From Pseudarthrobacter sp. fls2-241-R2A-127 (GTDB lineage: Bacteria > Actinomycetota > Actinomycetes > Actinomycetales > Micrococcaceae), in the NCBI RefSeq assembly GCF_030209355.1, contig NZ_JARVSF010000034.1, positions 1 through 40,435 on the forward strand: a stretch of DNA of 40,435 bases. Direction: 5' to 3'. Below the pieces are notes generated by a model. It was not told where the DNA came from. It ran no database searches and was given only the letters and a program-made list of their open reading frames with translations. Below are positions 32,773 to 40,430 of this stretch, one piece after another (the first letter of the stretch is position 1; each line of letters starts with the position of its first letter). The position numbers were made by a program, and so were the translations under genes.

Positions 32773-33213
32773 TTAATCGAAGTGGATGTCTGCGGCGGCC
32801 TTGCGCAGGGACTCGAGGCGTTCTTCTTCCACAAGGCCCAACGCTTCGAGCTCGTCGTTGCGGTGGGTCCGTTCCTGGGCCGCCTGGGCTGAAATGTCGC
32901 GCAGGATCACGCCCACCAGGTGGGCCAGGCCCGCTTTGAGGTCCACCAGGTTGGTGTTGGTGATCAGGAGGCGGCGGTCTGAGATCTGGAGTTCCACATC
33001 GCTGTACCCGGCGTCGGCCAGGCGCTTTTTCATAGCCTCCCCGTGCAGCAGCTCGACTTCCCGGGGCTCGGGCCGGCGCGAAAAGACAGCCGGCACGGTG
33101 TACCGCGTGGGGCCCTGGGCCGTGCCCAGGTCATGCGGCAACCCGGATGCGAGGACTCCGCTGAGCGATAGCGCCGAGTCGGCGCGTACAACAGAGTCTT
33201 GGATGGTGGTCAT
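32773..33213 (-). CDS. Hypothetical protein (146 aa), cytoplasmic
   Basis: The product has a flexible N-terminus (LSLSGVLASGLPHDLG), a compact middle with KKRLADAGYSDVELQISDRRLLITNTNLVDLKAGLAHLVG, and a long charged helix at the end (QERTHRNDELEALGLVEEERLESLRKAA) that may be coiled coil. No family recognised. The ATG at 33213 has only weak ribosome-site similarity, so the start is uncertain. It precedes the 88-residue gene on the same strand. Confidence 0.62.
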   Translation of the reverse strand: MTTIQDSVVRADSALSLSGVLASGLPHDLGTAQGPTRYTVPAVFSRRPEPREVELLHGEAMKKRLADAGYSDVELQISDRRLLITNTNLVDLKAGLAHLVGVILRDISAQAAQERTHRNDELEALGLVEEERLESLRKAAADIHFD

Positions 33214-33393
33214 GGTGTCTACCAGCGTTCTGAAGGGTGCACTGCCGGAGCCCAGGACGCGGGGCGGAGTGACTGGGGCAGGGGATCCGGGTCCGGATCG
33301 GCTGCAGTGGAGGTGAACGGTGGGATGCCGTTCCGGTCGGTGTTGCGGTGTGGCCCCTCGTCGTACCGATTCCCTGCTGCGCCGGTGTCGAGG

Positions 33394-33993
33394 CTACTCG
33401 GTACGGCGCACGCCGGCCGCCTTGGAGGACAGCCGGGAATCGGGCTCATGTTCGGGCCAACGGATGTCCTGTCGCGATGTCCCGAGATACTTTGAGTCTA
33501 CGCTCATCAGCGCGTCTTCAGGGCCCGGATGCGGAAGCGGATCGGCAAAGGACGGCCTCCGGCCGGACCGGTACGCGGAATCGATCACGGATGCGAGTTC
33601 GTCCAGCACGGTGTGGTTTCCGGGGAGCACCACGTGGGCCAGGAACTCCGATTCGAGGGTGGCGATCCCCGCGGCCGCGGCCCCGAGTTTGGCGTCAATG
33701 GCCAGGGCCAGGGCGTGCCAGGATTTGCGGTTGGCACGTTCGAGGATCTTTGCGTTGGCTTCATGGACCCGGCTGTCCGCGATGTCCCCGCGAATGGCCA
33801 AGGCGCCATCGGACTGCAGCAACGGCATGACAATCCGGAATTGCCGTCCGGCGCCCCTGAAAGCCACCGCGCTCCGGTCCCCTCGCTGGGTGAAAAGGAT
33901 GTCCGTTGCCCCGTAGTCCGTGAGCGCCTGCCTGATGTGCTTCCGGGAAGCCTCGCTGCTGAAGGAGTCGCCGCGGGTGTAAGGGCTTGTCAT
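33394..33993 (-). CDS. Conserved hypothetical protein, possibly phage-related family
   Basis: The 199-residue protein has a first half with alternating beta segments (TDILFTQRGDRSAVAFRGAG, RQFRIVMPLL). Then follows a helical core, RANRKSWHALALAIDAKLGA and EFLAHVVLPGNHTVLDELA. From memory, that core resembles hypothetical proteins common in actinobacterial phages and mobile elements. That link is weak and no other phage gene is nearby. AGGAG directly abuts ATG 33993, so the start may be leaderless (CATAGT lies six bases upstream) or slightly different. The C-terminal tail is proline- and charge-rich. Confidence 0.62.
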   Translation of the reverse strand: MTSPYTRGDSFSSEASRKHIRQALTDYGATDILFTQRGDRSAVAFRGAGRQFRIVMPLLQSDGALAIRGDIADSRVHEANAKILERANRKSWHALALAIDAKLGAAAAGIATLESEFLAHVVLPGNHTVLDELASVIDSAYRSGRRPSFADPLPHPGPEDALMSVDSKYLGTSRQDIRWPEHEPDSRLSSKAAGVRRTE

Positions 33994-34062
33994 CTCCTAA
34001 CTATGCGCCTCGCCGTCACCCTTTCCTAACGTCGCCATAACGCATCGGCCGCGGAACAGCAA

Positions 34063-34105
34063 TGGACCCGGCAAACGGTGCACGTCAGTCCGTTTGCCGG
34101 GTCCA
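34063..34105 (-). terminator. Perfect 16-bp hairpin ending the phosphoesterase operon
   Basis: TGGACCCGGCAAACGG and CCGTTTGCCGGGTCCA pair perfectly around an 11-base loop. It begins 31 bases after the phosphoesterase stop at 34136. On the minus strand the stem is followed by TTGCTGTT, a partial T-tract. This is the strongest terminator-like structure in this part of the window. Confidence 0.8.
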
Positions 34106-34135
34106 CTCGAGCGGAGGCATGCAGCCCCGGCAGGC

Positions 34136-35260
34136 TCAGACGCCCGCGTTGTACACGTCCAGGCCGAACCGGTTAAGCCCGGGCGTCCCGGCGTACCCAA
34201 GGTACGGAAGCCCGAAGGTGTCCTCAATGCTGGCGAGCAGGCTGTAGTGGTTGTACGGCGTGGTGGACCAGGTTCCGCCCTTCGTGAAGGGGGAGAGGAC
34301 CAGTGCGCCGACGCGTCCGCCGCCCATGCCCGTGATGCCGGGCAGCGCCGCGTTCGGGCCGGGGCCTTCGCCGCAGCAGGCGCTGGCGTCCGACTGGGGT
34401 CCGTCGGATTCGTCGAAGGTAATCACCAGCACGCCGTCCTGCTTGAACGCCGGGGAGTTGGTGATGGCCGGAACCCATTGCTTGAGCCAGGCGTCAGCGC
34501 TGGCCAGGCCGCCGGGCTGTCCGTCCACGCAGGGGGAGTCGTGTCCGTCGTGGCAGAGGTTGGGCGTGATCATGGACAGGTTGGGCGTGGTGGCGGTGGA
34601 GGCGAGGTCCGTCTTCAAGGCGGACAGGTCGACGTCGTTCGTGGCGCAGTCCGGTGAGCCGGTGATTCCGGCGAAGTAGACGAACGGGTTGTGGCGGGCC
34701 GCGTACTGGTCGCCCACCTTGGCTTTCTGGGTGTCATCGACGGCGCCCAGCGCGGGGTGCCGGCAGGGGGTGCCCATGTCCTCCATGTACCCCTTCCAGG
34801 ACTTTCCGGCGTCTTTGAGTTGCCCGGCGACGGTGGGCACGCTGGCGGGAAACACGCAGCCGTCGCCTACTGCCTGGCCCGGGCTGGCGGTGCCGCTGCC
34901 AACGAACGGGGTGTAGGTCTGGCAGTCGGCCTGCATCTGCGGGTTGGGTCCCTGGCCGGAAATCTGCGCCACGTAGTTGGGCTGGGAGTTGTGTGCTGTG
35001 CCGAAGTACTGGTTCAACAGGACCCCTTGGCTGCGCAGGGTCTGGGAGAGATAGGGAGCGGCCGACGCCGGGCCCCAGGTTTCGTCGTAGCCCTTGTTTT
35101 CGAGGTTGATGACGAAGACGTGGTTGGCCCCGGGCAGGTAGCTTTGGGCCGCCGGAGCGGTGGCCGGGGCGGCGGCGGCCGGCTGGGACGGGGTTGCGGC
35201 CCCGCCGACGATGGCGGCGGCGAGTACGGCGATGGCCGCTGCGGCGGCACGGAGTTTCAT
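34136..35260 (-). CDS. Secreted phosphoesterase family protein (acid phosphatase-like)
   Basis: ATG 35260 lies two bases after the upstream stop. An in-frame ATG at 35278 is the alternative. The 374-residue product begins with a Sec signal peptide (MKLRAAAAAIAVLAAAIVGG, likely cleavage near residue 35). The phosphoesterase domain (PF04185 type) has NHVFVINLENKGYDETWG near the start, VLVITFDESDG, and HYSLLASIEDTFGLPYLG at the end, supplying metal-binding residues. Several cysteine pairs (DCQTYTP, GDGCVF, PDCATN, ACCGEG) suggest disulfides. It probably releases phosphate from organic phosphates outside the cell. It is coupled to the Tat-exported phosphoesterase upstream. Confidence 0.87.
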   Translation of the reverse strand: MKLRAAAAAIAVLAAAIVGGAATPSQPAAAAPATAPAAQSYLPGANHVFVINLENKGYDETWGPASAAPYLSQTLRSQGVLLNQYFGTAHNSQPNYVAQISGQGPNPQMQADCQTYTPFVGSGTASPGQAVGDGCVFPASVPTVAGQLKDAGKSWKGYMEDMGTPCRHPALGAVDDTQKAKVGDQYAARHNPFVYFAGITGSPDCATNDVDLSALKTDLASTATTPNLSMITPNLCHDGHDSPCVDGQPGGLASADAWLKQWVPAITNSPAFKQDGVLVITFDESDGPQSDASACCGEGPGPNAALPGITGMGGGRVGALVLSPFTKGGTWSTTPYNHYSLLASIEDTFGLPYLGYAGTPGLNRFGLDVYNAGV

Positions 35261-35262
35261 TG

Positions 35263-36528
35263 TCACGGGAGTTTCCATCCGTCGGCGAGTGCTTTGTCTT
35301 TGAGGCCTGACCATTCTTCGGCCGGCGGCGGGCCCACGGGGGTGCAGGCGGGGCCGGCCACGAACGGCGGAACGAGGTACTCGGGGGCGGCCAGGTTGGC
35401 AGGGGTGCCGAAGTCCAGGACCTCGGCAATATTGCGGGCGGCCTGGTCCCGGGGTGTGAGGGGCGGCAGGTTCCAGCGCCACTCGATCGCCTTCAGGACC
35501 GAGGTGTGGTCGTAGACATCGTGGGCGACGTACCGGCGCCGCGCACGGGGCGAGACCACCAGGGACGGCACCCGGAAACCGCGCAGGGAGGTGTCCGGGC
35601 TGGTGTCCGGGGCGGTGGCCGGGGGCACATGGTCGTAGAAGCCGCCCCACTCGTCATAGTTGACCACCAGCATCGTGTTGGCCCAGCCCGGCCCGGACGT
35701 GACGGCGTTGTAGACCTCGGCCAGGAACGTCTCGCCGGAGCGGACGTCCGCGTGCGGGTGGTCATCGCCTGAGGTCCCGGAGCTTTCGTCGGTGAACCGC
35801 GGGTCCACGAAGGACACTGCCGGCAGGGCCCCGGCCGAGCAGTCCGCGAGGAACTCCGTGTAGGGGTGGGAAATGCCCTGGTACTTGGTTCCCCAGAGGG
35901 CGGTGAACGGGATGTCGCCGTAGTAGTACTTGCCGGAAACGCCCGCAGCGGCCAGCTGGTCCCAAATGGTGGTCAGGGTGCTGGTGGCGGTGGAGTTGTG
36001 GATCCGGTCCGTGGCGGCGGCGTGCTGGTAGAACCGGTTGGGGTAGGTTTCGGCCATGGTCGCGGCGAAGTAGCGGTCGCAGACCGTCCAGTCGGGGCCG
36101 GCCTGGCGCCAGAAGTCCAGGTCTTCGGCACCGTAGTACCCAACGGCGAACTCGTCATTTTCGCCGGCCCGGAGCCAGCCGTCGTTCTTGCCGTTGTTGT
36201 ATTGGATCCGGCCGCCCTCGTAGGAATGGTCCGGGTCCGGATGGCCGCAGCCCTGAAAATCGGCAAGGTGGTAGGTGGAGTGCGGGATGCCGTAGCGGTC
36301 GGTGTAGCCCAGCCCGGACTGCTTCCCGTCCGCCCCCGGCATCCAGCCGAGGAAGTGGTCGAAGGAGCGGTTCTCCATCATCACCACAATGATGTGCTCG
36401 ATGCCCGAGTCGGCGGGAGCCGGGAGCGCCGGAGCTGCCGCCGCGGCTGCCCGCAGCGTGCTGCCGGCGGCCAGCGTGGTGGCGGCAGCGGTGCCTGCTG
36501 CGATGAAGTGGCGTCTCGAAAGATTCAC
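35263..36528 (-). CDS. Tat-exported phospholipase C-like phosphoesterase
   Basis: I prefer GTG 36528, which has AAGGAA six bases upstream and makes a 421-residue protein beginning MNLSRRHFIAAGTAAATTLA, a classic twin-arginine signal. ATG 36549 and GTG 36570 are possible but lack ribosome sites. The PF04185 phosphoesterase domain opens with EHIIVVMMENRSFDHFLGWM, which holds the metal and nucleophile region. It continues with MLVVNYDEWGGFYDHVPPA and RVPSLVVSPRARRRYVAHDVYDHTSVLKAIE. Relatives are non-haemolytic phospholipases C and acid phosphatases. It likely cleaves phosphodiesters or phospholipids outside the cell. The next phosphoesterase gene starts two bases after its stop. Confidence 0.9.
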   Translation of the reverse strand: MNLSRRHFIAAGTAAATTLAAGSTLRAAAAAAPALPAPADSGIEHIIVVMMENRSFDHFLGWMPGADGKQSGLGYTDRYGIPHSTYHLADFQGCGHPDPDHSYEGGRIQYNNGKNDGWLRAGENDEFAVGYYGAEDLDFWRQAGPDWTVCDRYFAATMAETYPNRFYQHAAATDRIHNSTATSTLTTIWDQLAAAGVSGKYYYGDIPFTALWGTKYQGISHPYTEFLADCSAGALPAVSFVDPRFTDESSGTSGDDHPHADVRSGETFLAEVYNAVTSGPGWANTMLVVNYDEWGGFYDHVPPATAPDTSPDTSLRGFRVPSLVVSPRARRRYVAHDVYDHTSVLKAIEWRWNLPPLTPRDQAARNIAEVLDFGTPANLAAPEYLVPPFVAGPACTPVGPPPAEEWSGLKDKALADGWKLP

Positions 36529-36593
36529 GTCAGATTCCTTGTCCGTCATGGAGGACGGCGAAGCGGGCACGCCCCCACAATGGGCCCATCGCC

Positions 36594-36657
36594 GGACCGT
36601 AAGTTACTGGTCGGTATATTCCGCGTTGACCAGTAGATCACGGTGAGGTTACGGTCC
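36594..36657. promoter_or_regulatory. Nested inverted repeats in the phosphoesterase/transporter intergenic region
   Basis: An outer 9-bp repeat, GGACCGTAA (36594-36602) and TTACGGTCC (36649-36657), encloses an inner 8-bp repeat, TACTGGTC (36605-36612) and GACCAGTA (36628-36635). Both are perfect. Between the inner arms lies TATATT. A plus-strand promoter can be drawn: TTGACC (36626-36631), 18 bases, TACGGT (36650-36655). The whole gap 36529-36864 is otherwise non-coding. Confidence 0.6.
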
Positions 36658-36675
36658 CGGGCGAAAACGGGGTCC

Positions 36676-36708
36676 GTTCATGCAGAGTTCACCGGACGTT
36701 CGGCGGCC
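36676..36708 (+). promoter_or_regulatory. PHO-box-like triple 11-bp direct repeat
   Basis: Three units of exactly 11 bases follow one another: GTTCATGCAGA, GTTCACCGGAC and GTTCGGCGGCC. Actinobacterial PhoP sites, best known from Streptomyces, are 11-bp direct repeats with a GTTCACC core. The neighbouring minus-strand genes encode two secreted phosphoesterases, the typical targets of phosphate starvation control. The repeats lie about 150 bases before the phosphoesterase start and also face the MFS gene. Binding is inferred. Confidence 0.5.
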
Positions 36709-36864
36709 TGCGGCGAGCCTCCAGGCGCCGCTCGCCGTAAATTCACTACCGGCCGGCGCGCGAACAGTACGTTTACTGATGATCTGAAGGATGATTGCCG
36801 GAGGCAACGGGCCGGGCCCTTCGCCTCTGGACACCGTCGTCTTCCACCAAGCAAGGGAATCATC

Positions 36865-38250
36865 ATGGGCTTCCTGGACCGTGACCGAACCATCGCCCCG
36901 CCGGGCTTCAACCGCTGGCTTGTTCCGCCGGCCGCGCTCGCCGTCCACCTCTGTATCGGCCAGGCCTATGCCACCAGCGTGTACAAGACCGCCCTGGTCA
37001 AGCATTTCGGCGCCAGCCTGACCGAGATCGGGGTGATCTTCTCCATCGCGATCGTGATGCTGGGCCTCTCCGCCGCCGTCATGGGCACGTGGGTGGACCG
37101 GAATGGTCCGCGGAAGGCGATGTTCACCTCGGCCATGTTCTGGGTGGGCGGCTTCCTGATCGGCTCACTGGGCATCTTCACGCACCAACTCTGGCTGGTC
37201 TACCTGGGCTACGGCGTGGTGGGCGGCATTGGGCTTGGCATCGGCTACATCTCGCCGGTGTCCACCCTGATCAAATGGTTCCCGGACCGTCCGGGCCTGG
37301 CCACCGGCATGGCGATCATGGGCTTCGGCGGCGGCGCGCTGATCGCCAGCCCCGTGTCCCAGGCCCTGCTCAAGGCGTACGATCCCAACTCCGGCGCGCA
37401 GGGCTGGGTGGCCAGCGGCGATGCCGTAGGGAAGCTCTTCCTGACGCTCGCCGTCGTCTACCTCGCGTACATGCTGTTTGGCGCTTTCACCATCAAGGTC
37501 CCTGCGGACGGCTGGCGGCCGGCCGGGTTCGACCCCGCCAACGTCAAGGCCGCCAAGTTGGTCACCACCGAAAATGTCTCCGCGAAGAACGCCATCAAGA
37601 CCCGGCAGTTCTGGCTGGTGTGGGTGGCGCTGTTCTGCAACGTCACCGCCGGGATCGGCATCCTGGAGCAGGCGGCGCCCATGATCCAGGACTTCTTCCG
37701 GCAGGCGGACGGCAAGTCACTGGTCAGTGCCGGCGTCGCCGCGGGCTTCGTGGGGCTGCTCTCCATCGGCAACATGGCGGGGCGGTTCGCCTGGTCCGCC
37801 ACCTCGGATATCACCGGCCGCAAGCGGATCTACATGGTGTATTTGGGTGTCGGCGCGGTCCTGTACACCCTGCTGGCGCTGGCCGGTGTCAGCGCCACGT
37901 TCCTCTACGTGGTGCTCGCGTTCCTGATCATCTCGTTCTACGGCGGCGGTTTCGCCACCGCCCCGGCGTACCTGCGGGACCTGTTCGGGACGTTCCAGGT
38001 GGGCGCCATCCACGGCCGGTTGCTGACGGCCTGGTCAGCCGCCGGGGTGGCCGGTCCGCTGATCGTCAACGGCATCCTGGACGCGCAGGGGAAACCCGGC
38101 CAGCTGACCGGCGCGTCCTACCAGCCGGCGCTGCTGACCATGGTGGCCCTGCTGGTGGTCGGATTCGTGGCCAACCTGCTGGTCACACCCGTTGATGCCC
38201 GATTCCACGAACCCCGCACCGCGCGGCACGAACCAGCCATGGAGGCCTGA
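36865..38250 (+). CDS. OFA-family MFS transporter (oxalate/formate antiporter-like)
   Basis: ATG 36865 follows AAGGGAA and gives 461 residues starting MGFLDRDRTIAPPGFNRWLVPP. The long in-frame extension upstream is rejected as it would read through the promoter region. Twelve membrane segments can be drawn. OFA features are AVHLCIGQAYATSVYKTALVK in helix 1, a MGTWVDRNGPRK loop after helix 2, and GYGVVGGIGLGIGYISPVST. It is a monocarboxylate or dicarboxylate exchanger by family. The substrate is not evident. A 47-residue membrane peptide is encoded immediately downstream. Confidence 0.9.
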   Translation: MGFLDRDRTIAPPGFNRWLVPPAALAVHLCIGQAYATSVYKTALVKHFGASLTEIGVIFSIAIVMLGLSAAVMGTWVDRNGPRKAMFTSAMFWVGGFLIGSLGIFTHQLWLVYLGYGVVGGIGLGIGYISPVSTLIKWFPDRPGLATGMAIMGFGGGALIASPVSQALLKAYDPNSGAQGWVASGDAVGKLFLTLAVVYLAYMLFGAFTIKVPADGWRPAGFDPANVKAAKLVTTENVSAKNAIKTRQFWLVWVALFCNVTAGIGILEQAAPMIQDFFRQADGKSLVSAGVAAGFVGLLSIGNMAGRFAWSATSDITGRKRIYMVYLGVGAVLYTLLALAGVSATFLYVVLAFLIISFYGGGFATAPAYLRDLFGTFQVGAIHGRLLTAWSAAGVAGPLIVNGILDAQGKPGQLTGASYQPALLTMVALLVVGFVANLLVTPVDARFHEPRTARHEPAMEA

Positions 38251-38251
38251 G

Positions 38252-38395
38252 ATGACCACTGCACATACTCACAGCGGGCAGGAACCGGTCCAACGGTCCA
38301 CCGGCAGGCTGGTCCTGGGCTGGGTCCTGGTGGGAATCCCGCTGGCCTACGGGGTCTTCCAGACGCTGACCCAGGTGGCGGCGCTGTTCGGGTGA
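38252..38395 (+). CDS. MFS transporter small subunit (47 aa)
   Basis: ATG 38252 begins one base after the transporter stop, with GGAGG just inside the end of that gene. The product has a hydrophilic start (MTTAHTHSGQEPVQRSTGR) and one membrane helix at about 20-42 (LVLGWVLVGIPLAYGVFQTL). Such peptides with a WxxVGIPLAxGVxQT pattern are found next to OFA-family transporters and are annotated as MFS transporter small subunits. It probably stays associated with the transporter in the membrane. Confidence 0.8.
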   Translation: MTTAHTHSGQEPVQRSTGRLVLGWVLVGIPLAYGVFQTLTQVAALFG

Positions 38396-38426
38396 GCCCT
38401 GCGCCCGGTCTCGCGTCACGCAGGGC
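38396..38426 (+). terminator. Hairpin after the MFS operon
   Basis: GCCCTGCG (38396-38403) and CGCAGGGC (38419-38426) form an 8-bp stem right after the small-subunit stop, with a 15-base loop. A short TTT follows at 38431-38433. A moderate intrinsic terminator is likely. The DUF2177 gene converges from the other side. Confidence 0.5.
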
Positions 38427-38529
38427 AGGCTTTAGCAGGAGTGGACGACGGCGGGTCCCGGCTTTCCGGGGTTCCGCCGTCGTTCCCGGGTGTAAAGCGT
38501 GCCGTCCGTGACGCGGGCGCCACGCAGAT

Positions 38530-38961
38530 TCAAGCCACGGCGGGGCGGCTGAGCCGGCGCCGCAGCAAGGTGGCAGTGGCCCAGGTGACGATGCTGCAGG
38601 CCGCGGCTCCCCAGAGAATGTCCGTCAGCGCCACCACGGCCGGGAAATCCTTCAACACGGACAACCCGGTCAGCGCCCAGGTGGCGTAGGTGAAGAACCC
38701 GAACAGGGCCGCTCCCGTGACGCGCTGCCGCAGTGTGGCCTCCGGGCTGTTGGGACGGACGCCATAGTGCACCATTCCGGCCACGAAGATGACATAGAAC
38801 AGGACGGCTCCGCCGAGGTTGGCCTTGGGTGCCAGCAGGTGGCCGATCTGGCTTTGGTACTGCGGGTTGGCCACCAGCAGGATCCACACCACGTCCAGGG
38901 CGGCGAAAATTACGGCACTGACAACGTAGGCGGTCAGCCAGTTCTTGGTGCGGGGGCTCAT
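38530..38961 (-). CDS. DUF2177 family membrane protein
   Basis: ATG 38961 follows CAGGAG and gives 143 residues. Four membrane segments can be drawn, including WLTAYVVSAVIFAALDVVWI at the start and ALFGFFTYATWALTGLSVLK. The conserved DUF2177 pattern is FAALDVVWI near the N-terminus, then GFFTYATWALTGL and TDILWGAAACSIVTW. Function unknown. It is a small integral membrane protein in a monocistronic unit divergent from the DUF1295 gene. The longer reading to 39057 is rejected for lack of a ribosome site and unlikely composition. Confidence 0.86.
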   Translation of the reverse strand: MSPRTKNWLTAYVVSAVIFAALDVVWILLVANPQYQSQIGHLLAPKANLGGAVLFYVIFVAGMVHYGVRPNSPEATLRQRVTGAALFGFFTYATWALTGLSVLKDFPAVVALTDILWGAAACSIVTWATATLLRRRLSRPAVA

Positions 38962-39184
38962 GCTGGGCTCCTGGGATCGGGGACGGCTGCACAGGCGGTT
39001 CGTTCCCGGGGGAGGGCGCGGACGGGCCCGGCCGCCGAATTTCAGTCTTGGGCCCATACATCCAGGCTTCCGCGCCGAAGACTAAGTGGATGGCGCACCT
39101 GCGTTGTTAGATGTAGTTGTGCCCGAAAGTGCACATGGGGGATCCTGCCGCTGGACCGGGCAGGCCGTGAAAGGACCGGTTTGG

Positions 39185-40054
39185 ATGAATAAGGACAGCC
39201 GCAAGGCGCTCATCAGTACGCTCATCGCCGTGGTGGTGGCTGTGCTCATCGCCCTCGCCGGCAGCCAAGGCGGCTCGCGGATTGGCGGCCTCCCGGTGTT
39301 TGCGCTGGGAGTTGCCGCGGCGTTCGTGATCCAGTGGCTGGTGTTCATTCCCAGCTTCAAGGCGCAGACCGAGAAGTTCTACGACCTCACCGGTGCCCTG
39401 ACCTATATTTCCATCACCGTGTTCCTGGTGCTGGCCTCCCCGGGTGTTGACGCGCGCGGCATGCTGCTGGCGGCCATGGTGGTGCTCTGGGCCGCACGCC
39501 TGGGCAGTTTCCTGTTCCTCCGCATCAGCAAGCACGGGAAGGACGACCGGTTCGATGAGCTCAAGCCGGACTTCTTCCGTTTCCTGAACACCTGGACCAT
39601 CCAGGGCCTGTGGGTGGTGCTCACCGCGGCGCTGGCGTGGGTGGCCATCACCTCGGACAAGAAGGTGGGCCTGGACGGGTTCTTCTGGGTGGGCCTGCTG
39701 GTCTGGGCCGCGGGCATCACCGTGGAGACCGTGGCGGATATCGAGAAGAACCGCTTCAAGGCCGATCCCGCCAACCAGGGCCGCTTCATCAGCACCGGCC
39801 TTTGGTCCAAGTCCCGCCACCCGAACTACTTCGGCGAGATCACCCTGTGGGTGGGTGTGGCCATCATTGCGCTTCCGGTGCTGCAGGGCTGGCAGTGGGC
39901 CGCACTGATCTCCCCGGTGTTCGTGGTGCTGTTGCTGACCAAGGGCAGCGGCGTCCCGCCCCTGGAGAAGAAGGCGGACAAGAAGTGGGGCGGCCAGCCG
40001 GACTATGAGGCGTACAAGAAGAACACGCCGGTGTTGATACCGAAGCTCAAGTAG
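39185..40054 (+). CDS. DUF1295 family membrane protein (steroid 5-alpha reductase-like)
   Basis: ATG 39185 follows AAAGGA at nine bases, giving 289 residues (MNKDSRKALISTLIAVVVAV). About seven membrane segments are visible. The conserved C-terminal region is GRFISTGLWSKSRHPNYFGEITLWVG, with the reductase/methyltransferase motif of the DUF1295/isoprenylcysteine superfamily, and the tail PDYEAYKKNTPVLIP. KFYDLTGALTYIS is typical of DUF1295. It may reduce or modify a lipid in the membrane, but the substrate is unknown. A terminator lies about 100 bases downstream. Confidence 0.88.
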   Translation: MNKDSRKALISTLIAVVVAVLIALAGSQGGSRIGGLPVFALGVAAAFVIQWLVFIPSFKAQTEKFYDLTGALTYISITVFLVLASPGVDARGMLLAAMVVLWAARLGSFLFLRISKHGKDDRFDELKPDFFRFLNTWTIQGLWVVLTAALAWVAITSDKKVGLDGFFWVGLLVWAAGITVETVADIEKNRFKADPANQGRFISTGLWSKSRHPNYFGEITLWVGVAIIALPVLQGWQWAALISPVFVVLLLTKGSGVPPLEKKADKKWGGQPDYEAYKKNTPVLIPKLK

Positions 40055-40072
40055 GCCCAGGACCGGATCAGG

Positions 40073-40106
40073 CACAGTTCAGGACTAAACACAGTTCAGG
40101 ACTAAA
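40073..40106. repeat. 17-bp perfect tandem duplication
   Basis: CACAGTTCAGGACTAAA occurs twice without a gap at 40073-40089 and 40090-40106, with a third partial copy (CACAG) after it. It lies in the non-coding tail after the DUF1295 gene and looks like a slippage product. Confidence 0.8.
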
Positions 40107-40128
40107 CACAGGGCGGGGCGGACGACGA

Positions 40129-40195
40129 CGGCACCCGGCTCGGGTGCCGGCCCGCAGGGGCCGGGGCGCAGACAGTGCGTCCCGGCCCTTTGTTG
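40129..40195 (+). terminator. Terminator with overlapping alternative hairpins after the DUF1295 gene
   Basis: Hairpin C at 40158-40188 has a 13-bp stem (one G-U) around a 5-base loop and is followed by TTTGTTGT, an intrinsic terminator. Hairpin A at 40129-40149 is a perfect 9-bp stem with loop GCT. A third stem, CCGGCCC with GGGCCGG (40147-40164), overlaps both and would exclude them. The remainder of 40055-40435 shows no supportable gene. Confidence 0.65.
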
Positions 40196-40394
40196 TGTGC
40201 GGTCACCGCCAGGTTCCCGGGTGCAGCCGGACGGCGGTGCGGGACCGGCCAGGGCGGTGCGGGATCCGGCCAGGCGTGGCCCGCAGGACGTGTCCAGGCC
40301 GCGCGATGTTCAGTCCGTGTACACGGCAGCGTAACCAAGGGCTGGAAGAGTTCCGGCCGGGGGCCACCGGAAAGACACACCACTAGATGAGTAA

Positions 40395-40430
40395 GTCCTA
40401 TTGCGTAGGACGGGTGAGAAGCCTTTTAAA
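40395..40430 (+). promoter_or_regulatory. Palindrome and possible promoter at the right edge
   Basis: GTCCTA (40395-40400) and TAGGAC (40406-40411) form a perfect 6-bp dyad around TTGCG. TTGCGT (40401-40406) and TTTAAA (40425-40430) are 18 bases apart and may be a promoter for a gene beyond the window. AT content rises at the very end. Confidence 0.35.

Noticed and set aside
33284..33299. 7-bp inverted repeat GATCCGG/CCGGATC upstream of the 146-residue gene
   Set aside because: It is built of common GC-rich restriction-like words and has no companion copy, so chance is a sufficient explanation.
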